Positions 9,300 through 16,835 of a DNA stretch of 64,000 bases are shown here, in pieces. Origin of the DNA: Sphaerotilus hippei (GTDB lineage: Bacteria > Pseudomonadota > Gammaproteobacteria > Burkholderiales > Burkholderiaceae_C); assembly GCF_003201595.1 (NCBI RefSeq), contig NZ_QJJS01000014.1:1-64000 (forward strand). The letters are read 5' to 3'. A program made the position numbers and the translations under genes. The notes under the pieces are model-generated. The model made no database searches. It was not told the origin of the DNA and saw only the letters and a list, made by a program, of their open reading frames with translations. Position 1 is the first letter of the stretch, and every line of letters starts with the position of its first letter.

Positions 9300-9316
9300 C
9301 GCACGGACCATGCCAA
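9300..9316 (-). promoter_or_regulatory. Sigma-54 (-24/-12) promoter of the isc operon
   Basis: On the minus strand TTGGCATGGTCCGTGCGG carries GG and GC separated by exactly 10 bases. The -24 element TGGCA matches well and the -12 element is GTGC instead of TTGC. The inferred start of transcription is near 9289, leaving a leader of about 26 bases before iscS. This places an isc operon under sigma-54, as expected for nif control. Confidence 0.65.
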
Positions 9317-9424
9317 TCCGGCAGGACTGCACAAATCCCAGCCGGTTCAATGACTTGGCTCATCCTGGCCGTCAGTCACCCCCATCGCGACATGGGTTTG
9401 ATGTCCGACGACGGGTGTCAGATT

Positions 9425-9440
9425 TGTCGCAAGTTCGACG
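9425..9440. promoter_or_regulatory. Probable NifA enhancer (one mismatch) shared by divergent promoters
   Basis: TGT-N10-ACG differs from the NifA consensus TGT-N10-ACA at the last base. It lies about 140 bases from the inferred iscS start of transcription and about 75 from the divergent one. Both promoters are sigma-54 types and need an activator, and no better match exists in the intergenic region. Confidence 0.4.
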
Positions 9441-9481
9441 TGCCGCCGAGGCCGCCGCGCCAGCCGGCCCCGGGCGGACAC

Positions 9482-9497
9482 TGGCACCGACCGTGCT
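9482..9497 (+). promoter_or_regulatory. Sigma-54 promoter facing the 9538 gene and modE
   Basis: TGGCACCGACCGTGCT has the consensus TGGCAC, then GG and GC exactly 10 bases apart, with GTGC at -12. Transcription would start near 9508, 30 bases before the ATG at 9538. Confidence 0.65.
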
Positions 9498-9537
9498 TGG
9501 GCCCCGCACCGCCGAGCGCAACCCCGGGAACCGCGAC

Positions 9538-10038
9538 ATGAACCTCTTCACTGGCGAGAGCGCCGATGCCTTCTTCGGCGGCGAGGTGCCGCCCGCCGTG
9601 CGTGAACTGCTGCACCGGGCCGCCGAGACGGGTGCGCAGCAGCGCACGCCGCTGTTGTGGACGGCCCAGGCGCTGGCACCGACCTGCCTGGCCGTCTACT
9701 ACACGCTCTACAAGCACCACGCCGGACGGCGCGAGTTCGAGCAGGCCGAGGAGGCCGCCCGGCGCGGCCTGAAGCAGGCCGCCGCCCAGGCCGGACTCGA
9801 CGAGGACTGGAGCGCCGTGCAGCCCGATCCGCGCCGGGACTTCCTGCACGACGGCCCGGCGCGCTTCTGGCTCTTCACGCTCAAGGCGCTGGCCTTCATC
9901 CACCTGCGCAGCAGCCGGCCGGACGAGGCCCGGGCCCTGCTGCTGCAGATCGACCGCCTGGCCCCGCAGGCCCGGCTGGGCACCGACGTGACGGCGTCGC
10001 TGCTGGCCGGCGGCAGCCCGGGCACCGACCGTTCCTGA
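9538..10038 (+). CDS. Unknown 166-residue protein in the nif regulon
   Basis: I do not recognise the family. The protein is mostly helical with a pattern suggestive of a TPR-like bundle (FEQAEEAARRGLKQAAAQAG; LKALAFIHLRSSRPDEARALLL). It has no signal peptide, no membrane segment and only one Cys, so metal binding is unlikely. The start at 9538 is preferred because it lies 30 bases after an inferred sigma-54 start of transcription; the frame is open upstream into the promoter. modE follows 39 bases later, suggesting co-transcription. A role in nitrogen fixation or molybdenum handling is inferred only from promoter and neighbours. Confidence 0.7.
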   Translation: MNLFTGESADAFFGGEVPPAVRELLHRAAETGAQQRTPLLWTAQALAPTCLAVYYTLYKHHAGRREFEQAEEAARRGLKQAAAQAGLDEDWSAVQPDPRRDFLHDGPARFWLFTLKALAFIHLRSSRPDEARALLLQIDRLAPQARLGTDVTASLLAGGSPGTDRS

Positions 10039-10077
10039 GCCGGAAGACCCACGCGGCGGCGCCCTACACTGCGCGCC

Positions 10078-10911
10078 ATGGTCAGCCCCCGCCGCAGCCC
10101 CCCTCCGCCCCAGCCCCTGAAAGGCCGCCTCGCCCTGGAGACCCCGCTGGGGGCGGTGCTCAGCGACAAGCGCATCCGGCTGCTCGAGGCGATCGACCGC
10201 TGCGGCTCGCTCAACCGCGCCGCACCCGAGGTGCCGCTGTCGTACAAGGCGGCCTGGGACACGATGGACGCGATGAACAAGCTCGCCCCGGAACCGCTGG
10301 TGGTGCGCTGCACCGGCGGCTCGGGTGGCGGGGGCACGCAGCTGACCGACTACGCGCGCCAGCTGATCTCGCTGTACCGCGCGATGGAGAGCTCGCAGCA
10401 GGACGTGCTCGACCGGCTGCCCAGCGTGCCGGCCGAAGGTGACGCGCCGGCGCTGCGCACGCTGATCCGGCGCATGACGATGAAGACCAGCGCCCGCAAC
10501 CAGTTCCCGGCCCACGTGACCGGGCTGGCCGACGGCGGGGGCATGGTCGAGGTCACGCTGCGCCTCGGCGAGGCGGAAGCACCCGGCGAGGCGATGGTGG
10601 CCGCCATCACGCCCGAGTCGGTCGAGGGCATGGCGCTGACGCTGGGCAGCGAGCTGTTCGTGCTGGTCAAGGCGCCCGCAGTGCAGGTCATGGCGGCGGC
10701 ACCCCGGCGGGCCGCGGGGCGCAACGTGCTGACCGGCACGATCACCGCGCTGCGCCCGGGCAGCCACCACACCGGCGTGACCCTGGCCCTGCCCAGCGGC
10801 CACCTGCTGCAGGCCGTCGTGGACGACACCCAGGCCGGGCTGCTGGCACCGGGCCAGGCGGCCTGGGCCCTGTTCGACAGCGATCACCTCGTGCTGGTGA
10901 CCTTCGGCTGA
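10078..10911 (+). CDS. modE: Molybdate-responsive regulator ModE
   Basis: The 277-residue protein has an N-terminal winged-helix domain (LLEAIDRCGSLNRAA, SYKAAWDTMDAMN, typical of ModE) and two TOBE/MOP molybdate-binding repeats beginning near residues 137 (KTSARNQFPAHVTGL) and 213 (RNVLTGTITALRPG). ModE binds molybdate and represses molybdate uptake genes while activating molybdoenzyme genes. A matching operator lies in front of the modB-modA-modC operon, which ends 30 bases beyond modE on the opposite strand. Its possible co-transcription from the sigma-54 promoter at 9482 would raise ModE under nitrogen-fixing conditions. Confidence 0.92.
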   Translation: MVSPRRSPPPPQPLKGRLALETPLGAVLSDKRIRLLEAIDRCGSLNRAAPEVPLSYKAAWDTMDAMNKLAPEPLVVRCTGGSGGGGTQLTDYARQLISLYRAMESSQQDVLDRLPSVPAEGDAPALRTLIRRMTMKTSARNQFPAHVTGLADGGGMVEVTLRLGEAEAPGEAMVAAITPESVEGMALTLGSELFVLVKAPAVQVMAAAPRRAAGRNVLTGTITALRPGSHHTGVTLALPSGHLLQAVVDDTQAGLLAPGQAAWALFDSDHLVLVTFG

Positions 10912-10941
10912 GGCGGCGGTCGCGGCGCCCCCCGGATGCGT

Positions 10942-11733
10942 TCAGGCCGGGCCACCCATCGGAAAGAGCAGCCGCAGCGCCCGGCCGCGCGCCTCGTCCC
11001 GCTCGGGGCGGGCCTGCGGGTGCAGCGCCAGGCGGTGGCGGTCGCGGTGTTCACCGCGGCTCAGGTCGACCTCGCGCACCACCTGGCCCTGCTCGATCAC
11101 GCAGGCCAGGTCGGCCAGCTCGAGCACGTCGTCGACGTCGTGCGTGATCATCAGCATCGGGATCTGCCAGCGCTCGCGCACCTCGGCGAGCTCGCGGCGC
11201 AGGCTCTGGCGCAGCATCGGGTTGAGCGCGGCGAAGGGCTCGTCGAGCAGCAGCACGGCCGGCTCGCAGGCCAGCGCCCGCGCCAGCGCCACCCGCTGGC
11301 GTTGACCGCCCGACAGCGCCGCCGGCCGGGCACCGGCCAGCGCCTGCAGCTCGAAGGTCGCCAGCAGCTGGTCGACCCGCTCGGCCTCCTCGGGCCTCAG
11401 GCGCGGCTGCCACCAGGAGCGCAGGCCGAAGGCGACGTTCTGCCGCACCGTCAGGTGCGGGAACAGCGCGTAGTCCTGGAACAGATAGCCCACCGCCCGC
11501 CGCGACGCCGGCAGGTCGATGCGGGCGGCGGCGTCGAACAAGGTGCGCCCGCCGATGCGCACATGGCCGGCCGACGGCCGCAGCAGGCCGGCGATGGCCT
11601 GCAGCGTCAGCGACTTGCCGGCACCCGACGGCCCGAACAGCGCCACCACCGGCGCCTCGGTCTCGAAACGCACCGCCAGCTCGAAGCGCCGCGAGGCGTC
11701 GGCCACGCTCAGGCGCAGGTCCACGTCGATCAT
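10942..11733 (-). CDS. modC: Molybdate ABC transporter ATPase, short form without TOBE domain
   Basis: The ABC domain is complete: Walker A GPSGAGKS near residue 34, Q-loop FQDYALFPH near 87, signature ALSGGQRQRVALARAL near 140, Walker B VLLLDEPFAAL and the switch His in ITHDVDD. At 263 residues it lacks the roughly 90-residue C-terminal MOP/TOBE domain that in standard ModC (about 350 residues) binds molybdate and gates transport. The tail is a short Arg-rich segment instead. It is the last gene of the modB-modA-modC operon, 21 bases after modA. Substrate is inferred from the operon. Confidence 0.87.
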   Translation of the reverse strand: MIDVDLRLSVADASRRFELAVRFETEAPVVALFGPSGAGKSLTLQAIAGLLRPSAGHVRIGGRTLFDAAARIDLPASRRAVGYLFQDYALFPHLTVRQNVAFGLRSWWQPRLRPEEAERVDQLLATFELQALAGARPAALSGGQRQRVALARALACEPAVLLLDEPFAALNPMLRQSLRRELAEVRERWQIPMLMITHDVDDVLELADLACVIEQGQVVREVDLSRGEHRDRHRLALHPQARPERDEARGRALRLLFPMGGPA

Positions 11734-11754
11734 GTTGCCGCCCTCGTCCCGCGA

Positions 11755-12516
11755 TCAGGGTTTGCCGAATCCGGCCTGGCCCAGCACGGCCTGGGCCGGG
11801 GGCGAGAGCAGGAAGGCCAGGAACTCGCCGGCGGCCGCCTTCTGGCGCCCTTCGGTGGTGATCGCGGCCGGATAACGCACCGGCGCATGGCCGTCGACCC
11901 GCATCACCGTGCGCACCTTGTCGGGCATCACCGCGGCGTCGGTCGAGTAGACGAAGCCGGCCTCGACCTCGCCTCGGGCCACGTAGTCGAGCACCTGGCG
12001 CACGCTGTCGGCGTGGACGAGACGGGGTTCGAGCACGGTCCACAGCTTCGCGGCCTCGAGCGACTGCTTCGTGTAGCGCCCGACCGGCACGGTCGCGAGC
12101 TTGCCCACGGCGATGCGCTGCACGGCCGGCCCGGTCAGGTCGGCCAGCGAGCGCAGTGCGACACCCCCCGCGGCCGGCGTGATCAGCACGACCTGGTTGG
12201 AGGCGATGTCGCGCCGCGACGCCGGCTCGAGCAGCTTCTGCTCGAGGCCGCGGGCCATCGTCTCCTCGTCGGCACTGATGAACAGGTCCACCGGCGCGCC
12301 CTGGGCGATCTGCTGGATCAGCACGCCCGAGGCCGCGAAGTTGAACTGCAGCTTCACGCCCGGCCGGGTCGCTTCGTAGCGGGCCCCCAGGTCCTTGAGC
12401 ACATTGCTCAGGCTGGCGGCGGCCGACACCGTGAGCGACTGGGCCGAAGCGGCCAGGCCGGCACTGCACAGCAGCACGGCGGCCAGGACACGGGAGAAGG
12501 AGCGACGATGGATCAT
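11755..12516 (-). CDS. modA: Molybdate-binding periplasmic protein ModA
   Basis: The chosen ATG gives 253 residues with a signal peptide (VLAAVLLCSAGLAASAQS, cleavage likely after ASA). The mature part begins LTVSAAASLSNVL, typical of ModA, with the oxyanion-binding serines in AAASL and FAASG. It captures molybdate or tungstate in the periplasm for ModB/ModC. The gene lies between modB and modC, 29 bases after modB; in most genomes modA comes first. Confidence 0.92.
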   Translation of the reverse strand: MIHRRSFSRVLAAVLLCSAGLAASAQSLTVSAAASLSNVLKDLGARYEATRPGVKLQFNFAASGVLIQQIAQGAPVDLFISADEETMARGLEQKLLEPASRRDIASNQVVLITPAAGGVALRSLADLTGPAVQRIAVGKLATVPVGRYTKQSLEAAKLWTVLEPRLVHADSVRQVLDYVARGEVEAGFVYSTDAAVMPDKVRTVMRVDGHAPVRYPAAITTEGRQKAAAGEFLAFLLSPPAQAVLGQAGFGKP

Positions 12517-12545
12517 GGGAACCTCCACGGACAGGAAAAAAGGAC

Positions 12546-13229
12546 TCAAGGCCGGCTGAACAGCCGGTTCGACAGCACCAGGACCGCGACCGACAGCACC
12601 GAGGTGACCAGCACCAGCACCAGGGCGACATCGTCCTGGCCGGCCTGCACCGAGTCGTAGATGGCCATCGACAGCGTCTGCGTCTGGCCGGGGATGGAGC
12701 CGGCCACCATCAGCGAGGCACCGAACTCGCCCATCGCCCGCGCGAAGGCCAGCAGCGTGCCGGCGAGGATGCCGGGGCCCGCCAGCGGCAGCGTCACGCG
12801 CAGGAAAACCGACCAGGGCGACTGGCGCAGCGTGCGCGCGGCCGCCTCGAGCGTGCGGTCGACGCCGGCAAACGCCGCGCTCGCCGACTTCAGCACCAGC
12901 GGCAGCGCCACGATGGCCGAGGCCACGACCGCGCCGTGCCAGCTGAAGACGATGCCGTAGTCGAAATGCTCGCGCAGCCAGCCGCCCAGCGGGCTGCGCC
13001 GGCCCGCCGCCAGCAGGATCAGGTAGCCGATCACCGTGGGCGGCAGCACCAGCGGCAGCATGCACAGCGCCTCCAGCAGCGTGCGCCCGGGCAGGCGGGT
13101 GCGCGCCACCACCCAGCCCAGCGCCACGCCGGCCAGCCAGGCGATCGCGGTGGCGACCCCGGCCACCTGCAGCGACAGCCACAGCGGCGACCAGTCCAGC
13201 GTCTGGAAGATTCGAAGCAGTTCGGACAT
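12546..13229 (-). CDS. modB: Molybdate ABC transporter permease ModB
   Basis: The 227-residue membrane protein has five to six hydrophobic segments and the permease signature EAARTLRQSPWSVFLRVTLPLAGPGI near residue 131 (EAA loop contacting ModC). The motif ARAMGEFGASLMVAGSIPG is characteristic of ModB. It is the first gene of the operon. The ATG at 13227-13229 overlaps a ModE operator, and the ribosome-binding sequence ahead of it is weak (AGG about 13 bases upstream). Repression would therefore also occlude the translation start region. Confidence 0.92.
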   Translation of the reverse strand: MSELLRIFQTLDWSPLWLSLQVAGVATAIAWLAGVALGWVVARTRLPGRTLLEALCMLPLVLPPTVIGYLILLAAGRRSPLGGWLREHFDYGIVFSWHGAVVASAIVALPLVLKSASAAFAGVDRTLEAAARTLRQSPWSVFLRVTLPLAGPGILAGTLLAFARAMGEFGASLMVAGSIPGQTQTLSMAIYDSVQAGQDDVALVLVLVTSVLSVAVLVLSNRLFSRP

Positions 13230-13255
13230 CGCTGTATTTTGACCTATATAACGAT
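13228..13255. promoter_or_regulatory. ModE operator
   Basis: Read on the minus strand, ATCGTTATATA, six bases, then AATACAGCGAT match the ModE box ATCGNTATATA-N6-TATATANCGAT, with three mismatches all in the second half-site. It covers the modB start codon, so molybdate-loaded ModE should shut the transporter operon off. Confidence 0.85.
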
Positions 13256-13259
13256 TTGC

Positions 13260-13312
13260 AAAAAAACACCGAACCGGATCGCGCCCCCGTCGAGGGGCGG
13301 GACCGGGTCCGG
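13260..13312 (-). terminator. Probable terminator of the nifN-nifQ operon
   Basis: Downstream of the nifQ stop, the minus strand forms a long GC-rich hairpin with outer arms CCGGA/TCCGG and inner arms CGCCCC/GGGGCG. A T-run of seven bases follows after a short spacer. It separates nifQ from the modB operator. Confidence 0.6.
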
Positions 13313-13321
13313 CAGGGCGGA

Positions 13322-13789
13322 TCAGGCGGCGACCGGCGGCGCGGCGGTGCCCGGCAGCGGGCCGGCGTGCACGGTCGCCGGCGCCTCGAAGCACAGGCCG
13401 TGGTCGCTGCAGACCGCACAGCTCGGGGCCTTGCAGATCAGGATCTGCTCGCGCTCGCACAGCTGCTTGTAGAGGAACTTCTTCCACTTCATCGCCTGCG
13501 TGTTGCGGGCGGCCAGCGCCGGGAACCAGTGGCCGATCAGCGCCGAGAGCTCGTCGCGCGAGGCCAGCTGCAGGTCCTGCCAGAGGTGGTTCTCGCCCAG
13601 GCAGGCCACCGCCATCGTCAGGGCCAGGTCCAGCCGCTCCTGCGGCAGGCCGGCACGCTCGTCCGCATGCTCCAGCAGCAGGCCCATGACGTCCTCGACC
13701 TCGTCGCCGCGGCGCTCGCGCTGCACGAGCACCGCGGTGGCCAGCCGCTCGAGGCGCGGTGGCGGGATCAGTCGCTGAGCCCCGCCCAT
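13322..13789 (-). CDS. nifQ: NifQ, molybdenum donor for FeMo-cofactor synthesis
   Basis: The chosen ATG gives 155 residues. The NifQ metal motif C-x4-C-x2-C-x5-C is intact in CKAPSCAVCSDHGLC near the C-terminus; it holds an iron-sulfur/Mo cluster that supplies molybdenum to NifEN/NifH. The preceding MKWKKFLYKQLCERE is also typical. It is the last gene of the nifN operon and starts 2 bases after the fdxB stop. Its neighbour on the other side is the molybdate transporter operon, making a molybdenum supply block. Confidence 0.92.
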   Translation of the reverse strand: MGGAQRLIPPPRLERLATAVLVQRERRGDEVEDVMGLLLEHADERAGLPQERLDLALTMAVACLGENHLWQDLQLASRDELSALIGHWFPALAARNTQAMKWKKFLYKQLCEREQILICKAPSCAVCSDHGLCFEAPATVHAGPLPGTAAPPVAA

Positions 13790-13791
13790 GG

Positions 13792-14097
13792 TCAGACCGC
13801 CGCGGCTGCGTGGGTGTAGCACTTCTTCGGACAGATGCGTGCGCAGGCCGTGCAGCCGATGCACAGCTCCTGGTGGGCGATGGTCATCACCTTCTTCTCG
13901 TATTCCTCGTCCTCGTCGTCCTCGGAATCGATGTGGATGCGCTGACCGTCCTCGTCCAGGCCGATCAGCTCCAGCACGCCGCGGGGGCAGACCTTGAAGC
14001 AGCGGCCGCAGCCGATGCAGGTGTCCTCGTTGATGTTCTGGACGAAGGTGGGCGTCCAGCTCTCGCCCGAGGGCAGGGTGACTGAAAATTGGCTCAT
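13792..14097 (-). CDS. fdxB: Nif-specific ferredoxin III
   Basis: The 101-residue protein carries two cluster motifs, [12 protein letters not shown] near residue 28 and [15 protein letters not shown] near 78, separated by a very acidic segment ([13 protein letters not shown]) typical of ferredoxin III. It probably donates electrons in cofactor assembly or to nitrogenase reductase. It lies in the usual place, behind nifX and the DUF269/DUF683 genes, and its stop is next to the nifQ start. Confidence 0.92.
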   Translation of the reverse strand: MSQFSVTLPSGESWTPTFVQNINEDTCIGCGRCFKVCPRGVLELIGLDEDGQRIHIDSEDDEDEEYEKKVMTIAHQELCIGCTACARICPKKCYTHAAAAV

Positions 14098-14122
14098 GCT
14101 TGACTCCTGTGGGCGGACCGAC

Positions 14123-14323
14123 TCAGGCGGGCGTCGCGGCGGCCAGCTTCCTGCGGGCCTCCGTCAGGGCCACGTGGGCCTCGTAGGCCACGCGGGCCAC
14201 CTCGGGAATGCGCTCCCAGCCGGTGGGCAGGTCCTCGCTGAGGTCATGCAGGTCCATCTTGGCCTGCGTGGCCTTGGCGTTGAGCTTCTTGACGTCGTTC
14301 TTCAGTGCGTCGATGTCGGACAT
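14123..14323 (-). CDS. DUF683/CCE_0567-family nif protein
   Basis: This 66-residue protein starts [20 protein letters not shown] and consists of an N-terminal helix and a second helix rich in Ala and Arg, matching the small DUF683 (CCE_0567) family found almost only in nif operons behind the DUF269 gene. The conserved [13 protein letters not shown] core is present. A related cyanobacterial protein binds metal; the role in fixation is unknown. Spacing of 27 bases to the DUF269 gene and 25 to fdxB supports one transcript. Confidence 0.88.
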   Translation of the reverse strand: MSDIDALKNDVKKLNAKATQAKMDLHDLSEDLPTGWERIPEVARVAYEAHVALTEARRKLAAATPA

Positions 14324-14350
14324 GGGGGGACTCCTGGGCCTGGTGGCGAC

Positions 14351-14803
14351 TCAGCCGTAGTGGGCGACTTCGGGGTATTTCTCGATCATGCCGATGCCTT
14401 CGGTGACCAGCTTGTTGCCAGCCTCGGCCAGCTTGGCCAGGCTCGGGAAGCCGAAGCGGTGCACGTCGCGCAGGTGGCGGTTGACCACGATCAGCCGGCC
14501 GGTGGTCAGCACGCAGCGGCCGAAACCTTCATGGCTCATCTTGGTCATCGGCGCGACCATGCACCGGGTGGCCCGCTCGATCGAGAGCCCGATGGCGTTG
14601 TGGTAGAGGTCCAGGCGCCACAGCGTGTCCGGATCCGGGTCGCCCATGATGGGCATCGCGCGGCGCTGCTCGGCCGTCAGGATGTAGGGCTCGAGCAGCT
14701 TCATGTCGCTCTTGCCCTCCCAGGTGCCGTGGGTGTCCTGCGCGCGGATCTGCTTGATCAGCTCGCGGATGAAGCTGTCCTGCAGCAGCTCGTCTTCATT
14801 CAT
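14351..14803 (-). CDS. NifX-associated protein (DUF269)
   Basis: The 150-residue protein has the DUF269 hallmarks: a start of the form [21 protein letters not shown], the [16 protein letters not shown] core and [17 protein letters not shown]. It is nearly always encoded directly behind nifX and is probably part of FeMo-cofactor trafficking, though its biochemistry is not settled. Its ATG overlaps the nifX stop by four bases (ATGA), indicating translational coupling. Confidence 0.92.
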   Translation of the reverse strand: MNEDELLQDSFIRELIKQIRAQDTHGTWEGKSDMKLLEPYILTAEQRRAMPIMGDPDPDTLWRLDLYHNAIGLSIERATRCMVAPMTKMSHEGFGRCVLTTGRLIVVNRHLRDVHRFGFPSLAKLAEAGNKLVTEGIGMIEKYPEVAHYG

Positions 14804-15213
14804 GATTTGACCTCTTCGTCGTCTTCGAAATCGAAACTCTTTTCCTGGCCCTTGTTCAGCGCCTTGCGCAGCCAGGGCGGCGGCGTGCCCTTGAGCACGA
14901 CCTGCAGCTTGTCGAGGATGTCCAGGATGGGCTCGGGCTGCGTGACCTTGACCGGGTGGATCTTGGTGGCCACGACCCGGGCGGCCGCGGAGCCGCCGAT
15001 CGCCGCCACGTAGACGATGGCGCAGTCCTTGATCGCCTCCAGCTTGGGGGCGAGCTTGTCCTCGTTGCCGTCCTCGGCCAGGTCCTCGCCGAAGCCGAAG
15101 TCCTCGATGAAGTGGTGGCCCTCGGGCGAGATCTCGTAGACGGCCAGGTGCTTGGCCCAGCCGAAGTGCGCATCGACGCGCTGCTGGTCCTGGGTGGCGA
15201 AGGCGATTTTCAT
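14800..15213 (-). CDS. nifX: NifX, FeMo-cofactor precursor carrier
   Basis: This 137-residue protein begins [21 protein letters not shown] and contains the NifX/NifB-C fold with [13 protein letters not shown] and the [10 protein letters not shown] turn. NifX binds NifB-co and the VK-cluster between NifB, NifEN and the final apo-nitrogenase. The acidic C-terminal tail ([11 protein letters not shown]) is usual. The gene follows nifN by 24 bases and overlaps the DUF269 gene. Confidence 0.93.
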   Translation of the reverse strand: MKIAFATQDQQRVDAHFGWAKHLAVYEISPEGHHFIEDFGFGEDLAEDGNEDKLAPKLEAIKDCAIVYVAAIGGSAAARVVATKIHPVKVTQPEPILDILDKLQVVLKGTPPPWLRKALNKGQEKSFDFEDDEEVKS

Positions 15214-15237
15214 GGGCAGCTCCTGCGGAAGTCGGAA

Positions 15238-16683
15238 TCAGGCACTGGCCGCGGCCAGGTGGTCGGAGGACGGGCCGTCGGCGCGCGGCATGCGCCCGAT
15301 GGTGGCCGGCAGGTGGACCTCGGCGGGCAGGCCGGCGGCGGCCTGCAGCGAGCGCTCCGGCAGCGGCCAGTCGTCCGGTCCGTGGTGCGGGATCTGGTCG
15401 ATCAGCAGGTTGCCGACCTCGTAGATGAAGTTGCGCGTGCCGCGGTAGCCGGCGTAGCACTTGTGGGCGTTGCCGATGCGGTCGAACATCGGGATGCCCA
15501 GGCGGAACAGGGGCTTGTTGAGCCGCTGCGCCGCCTGGCGGCCGTGCGAGTGGGTCATCAGCAGGTCGCAGTCCGAGGCCTGCGCCAGGCGTTCCAGGTC
15601 CTCCAGGTCCCCGATCACGACCTCGTTGGCCGGCATGCGCTCGAGCAGCGGGGACTTGGTGGTGGTGATGCACACCGACAGCTCGGCACCCATCTCGGTC
15701 AGGAAGCTGCCCACCGCCCACATCAGGTCGGGCTCGGCGCCCAGCGCGATCTTCTTGTTGCCGAAGTGGAAGTGGCCATCGAGCATCGCGTCGACCAGCT
15801 GGCTGCGCTGGCGGCGGTATTTCGCCGGCACCGGCTGCCCCGACAGCTGCGAGAGCCGGAGCATGAACGCGTCGGTGGCGGTCAGGCCGGTCAGGCGGTC
15901 GAACACCGTGAAGGGCACGCCGCACCGGGCCTCGAGCTTCAGCGCGGCCGGGCGCATCTGCTCGCCCAGGACCAGGCAGTGCATCGAGCCGCCGATGCCC
16001 CGCAGCGCCTCCAGAGGCGTGCCGCCCAGGGTCGTGCCCAGCCAGTCGTCGGGGATGTGACCGTCGAGCGAGCCGGCCACGTCGGGCACGATGACGGCCT
16101 GCAGCCCGAAGGACTCGATGACCTCGCGCAGCTCCTCCAGGTCGCCCGGGGCGAGGTGGCAGCCCGCCAGCACGGCCACCTGCCGCTCGACCCGCGGAGG
16201 CTCGGGCAGGGCGAGCGTGTCGATGATGCCCTCGACCGCCTTGGCGAAGCCGTCCTGGAAGGCACCGGCGTAGTCGGGCGTGCTGACGTAGACGATCTCG
16301 GTGTCGTTGAGCTCCGGGTGCCTGCGCCGGGCCAGCGTGATGTAGCCGTGGACGTCGTCGCCCTTGGTCTCGGTCAGGCCGGTCGAGCAGATCGCGATCA
16401 CCTTCGGCCTGGCGCGTGAGCGGATGTTCAGCAGCGCCTTCTCGATGTTGTCGTAGCCGCCCATGATGGTGGTGGCCTCGTTCATCGCCGTGGTCTGCAG
16501 CGGGATGGCCTCCTTGAAGTGGCGCACCAGCAGCACCAGGCCGAAGGACGTGCAGCCCTGCGAGCCGTGCATCATCGGCATGCACGAGTCCAGCCCCATG
16601 AAGGCGTAGCTCGCGCCCAGCGGCTGGCTCATCTTCAGCGGATTGACGGCGCAGGCTTTCTTCGATTCGCTGACGAGGGCCAT
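15238..16683 (-). CDS. nifN: Nitrogenase cofactor scaffold subunit NifN
   Basis: At 481 residues this is the beta-like subunit of NifEN, on which NifB-co matures to FeMo-co. The N-terminus has [14 protein letters not shown] and [21 protein letters not shown], the region that ligates the P-cluster-like [4Fe-4S]. Lineage markers [13 protein letters not shown] and [12 protein letters not shown] are NifN-like rather than NifK-like. It heads a six-gene operon. Its partner nifE is not adjacent but 5.7 kb away behind its own promoter, an unusual separation. Confidence 0.94.
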   Translation of the reverse strand: MALVSESKKACAVNPLKMSQPLGASYAFMGLDSCMPMMHGSQGCTSFGLVLLVRHFKEAIPLQTTAMNEATTIMGGYDNIEKALLNIRSRARPKVIAICSTGLTETKGDDVHGYITLARRRHPELNDTEIVYVSTPDYAGAFQDGFAKAVEGIIDTLALPEPPRVERQVAVLAGCHLAPGDLEELREVIESFGLQAVIVPDVAGSLDGHIPDDWLGTTLGGTPLEALRGIGGSMHCLVLGEQMRPAALKLEARCGVPFTVFDRLTGLTATDAFMLRLSQLSGQPVPAKYRRQRSQLVDAMLDGHFHFGNKKIALGAEPDLMWAVGSFLTEMGAELSVCITTTKSPLLERMPANEVVIGDLEDLERLAQASDCDLLMTHSHGRQAAQRLNKPLFRLGIPMFDRIGNAHKCYAGYRGTRNFIYEVGNLLIDQIPHHGPDDWPLPERSLQAAAGLPAEVHLPATIGRMPRADGPSSDHLAAASA

Positions 16684-16716
16684 GACGGACTCCGGAAGAA
16701 GGGTTCGTCAGGCTCA

Positions 16717-16735
16717 TTGCAGAAACGATGCCAGC
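16717..16735 (-). promoter_or_regulatory. Sigma-54 promoter of the nifN operon
   Basis: The minus strand reads CTGGCATCGTTTCTGCA: TGGCA at -24 and CTGCA at -12, with GG and GC exactly 10 bases apart. The inferred start of transcription is near 16707, about 24 bases before nifN. Confidence 0.75.
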
Positions 16736-16805
16736 GTGCATCTCGTGTGCTGACAAGCACTTGGCTCGGCCCCGCGGGCGCGGCGGCGGTGACTGTCGCG
16801 CGGTT

Positions 16806-16827
16806 TGCAGGGTTTGAGACAAACCCT
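16806..16827. promoter_or_regulatory. Inverted repeat with NifA-enhancer-like spacing
   Basis: AGGGTTTG and CAAACCCT form perfect 8-bp arms around AGA (16809-16827). Overlapping it, TGC-N10-ACA at 16806-16821 differs from the NifA enhancer by one base and lies about 105 bases upstream of the inferred nifN start of transcription. It could equally be the terminator hairpin of the sensor kinase gene that ends at 16836. Confidence 0.35.
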
Positions 16828-16835
16828 CCGCGCGC

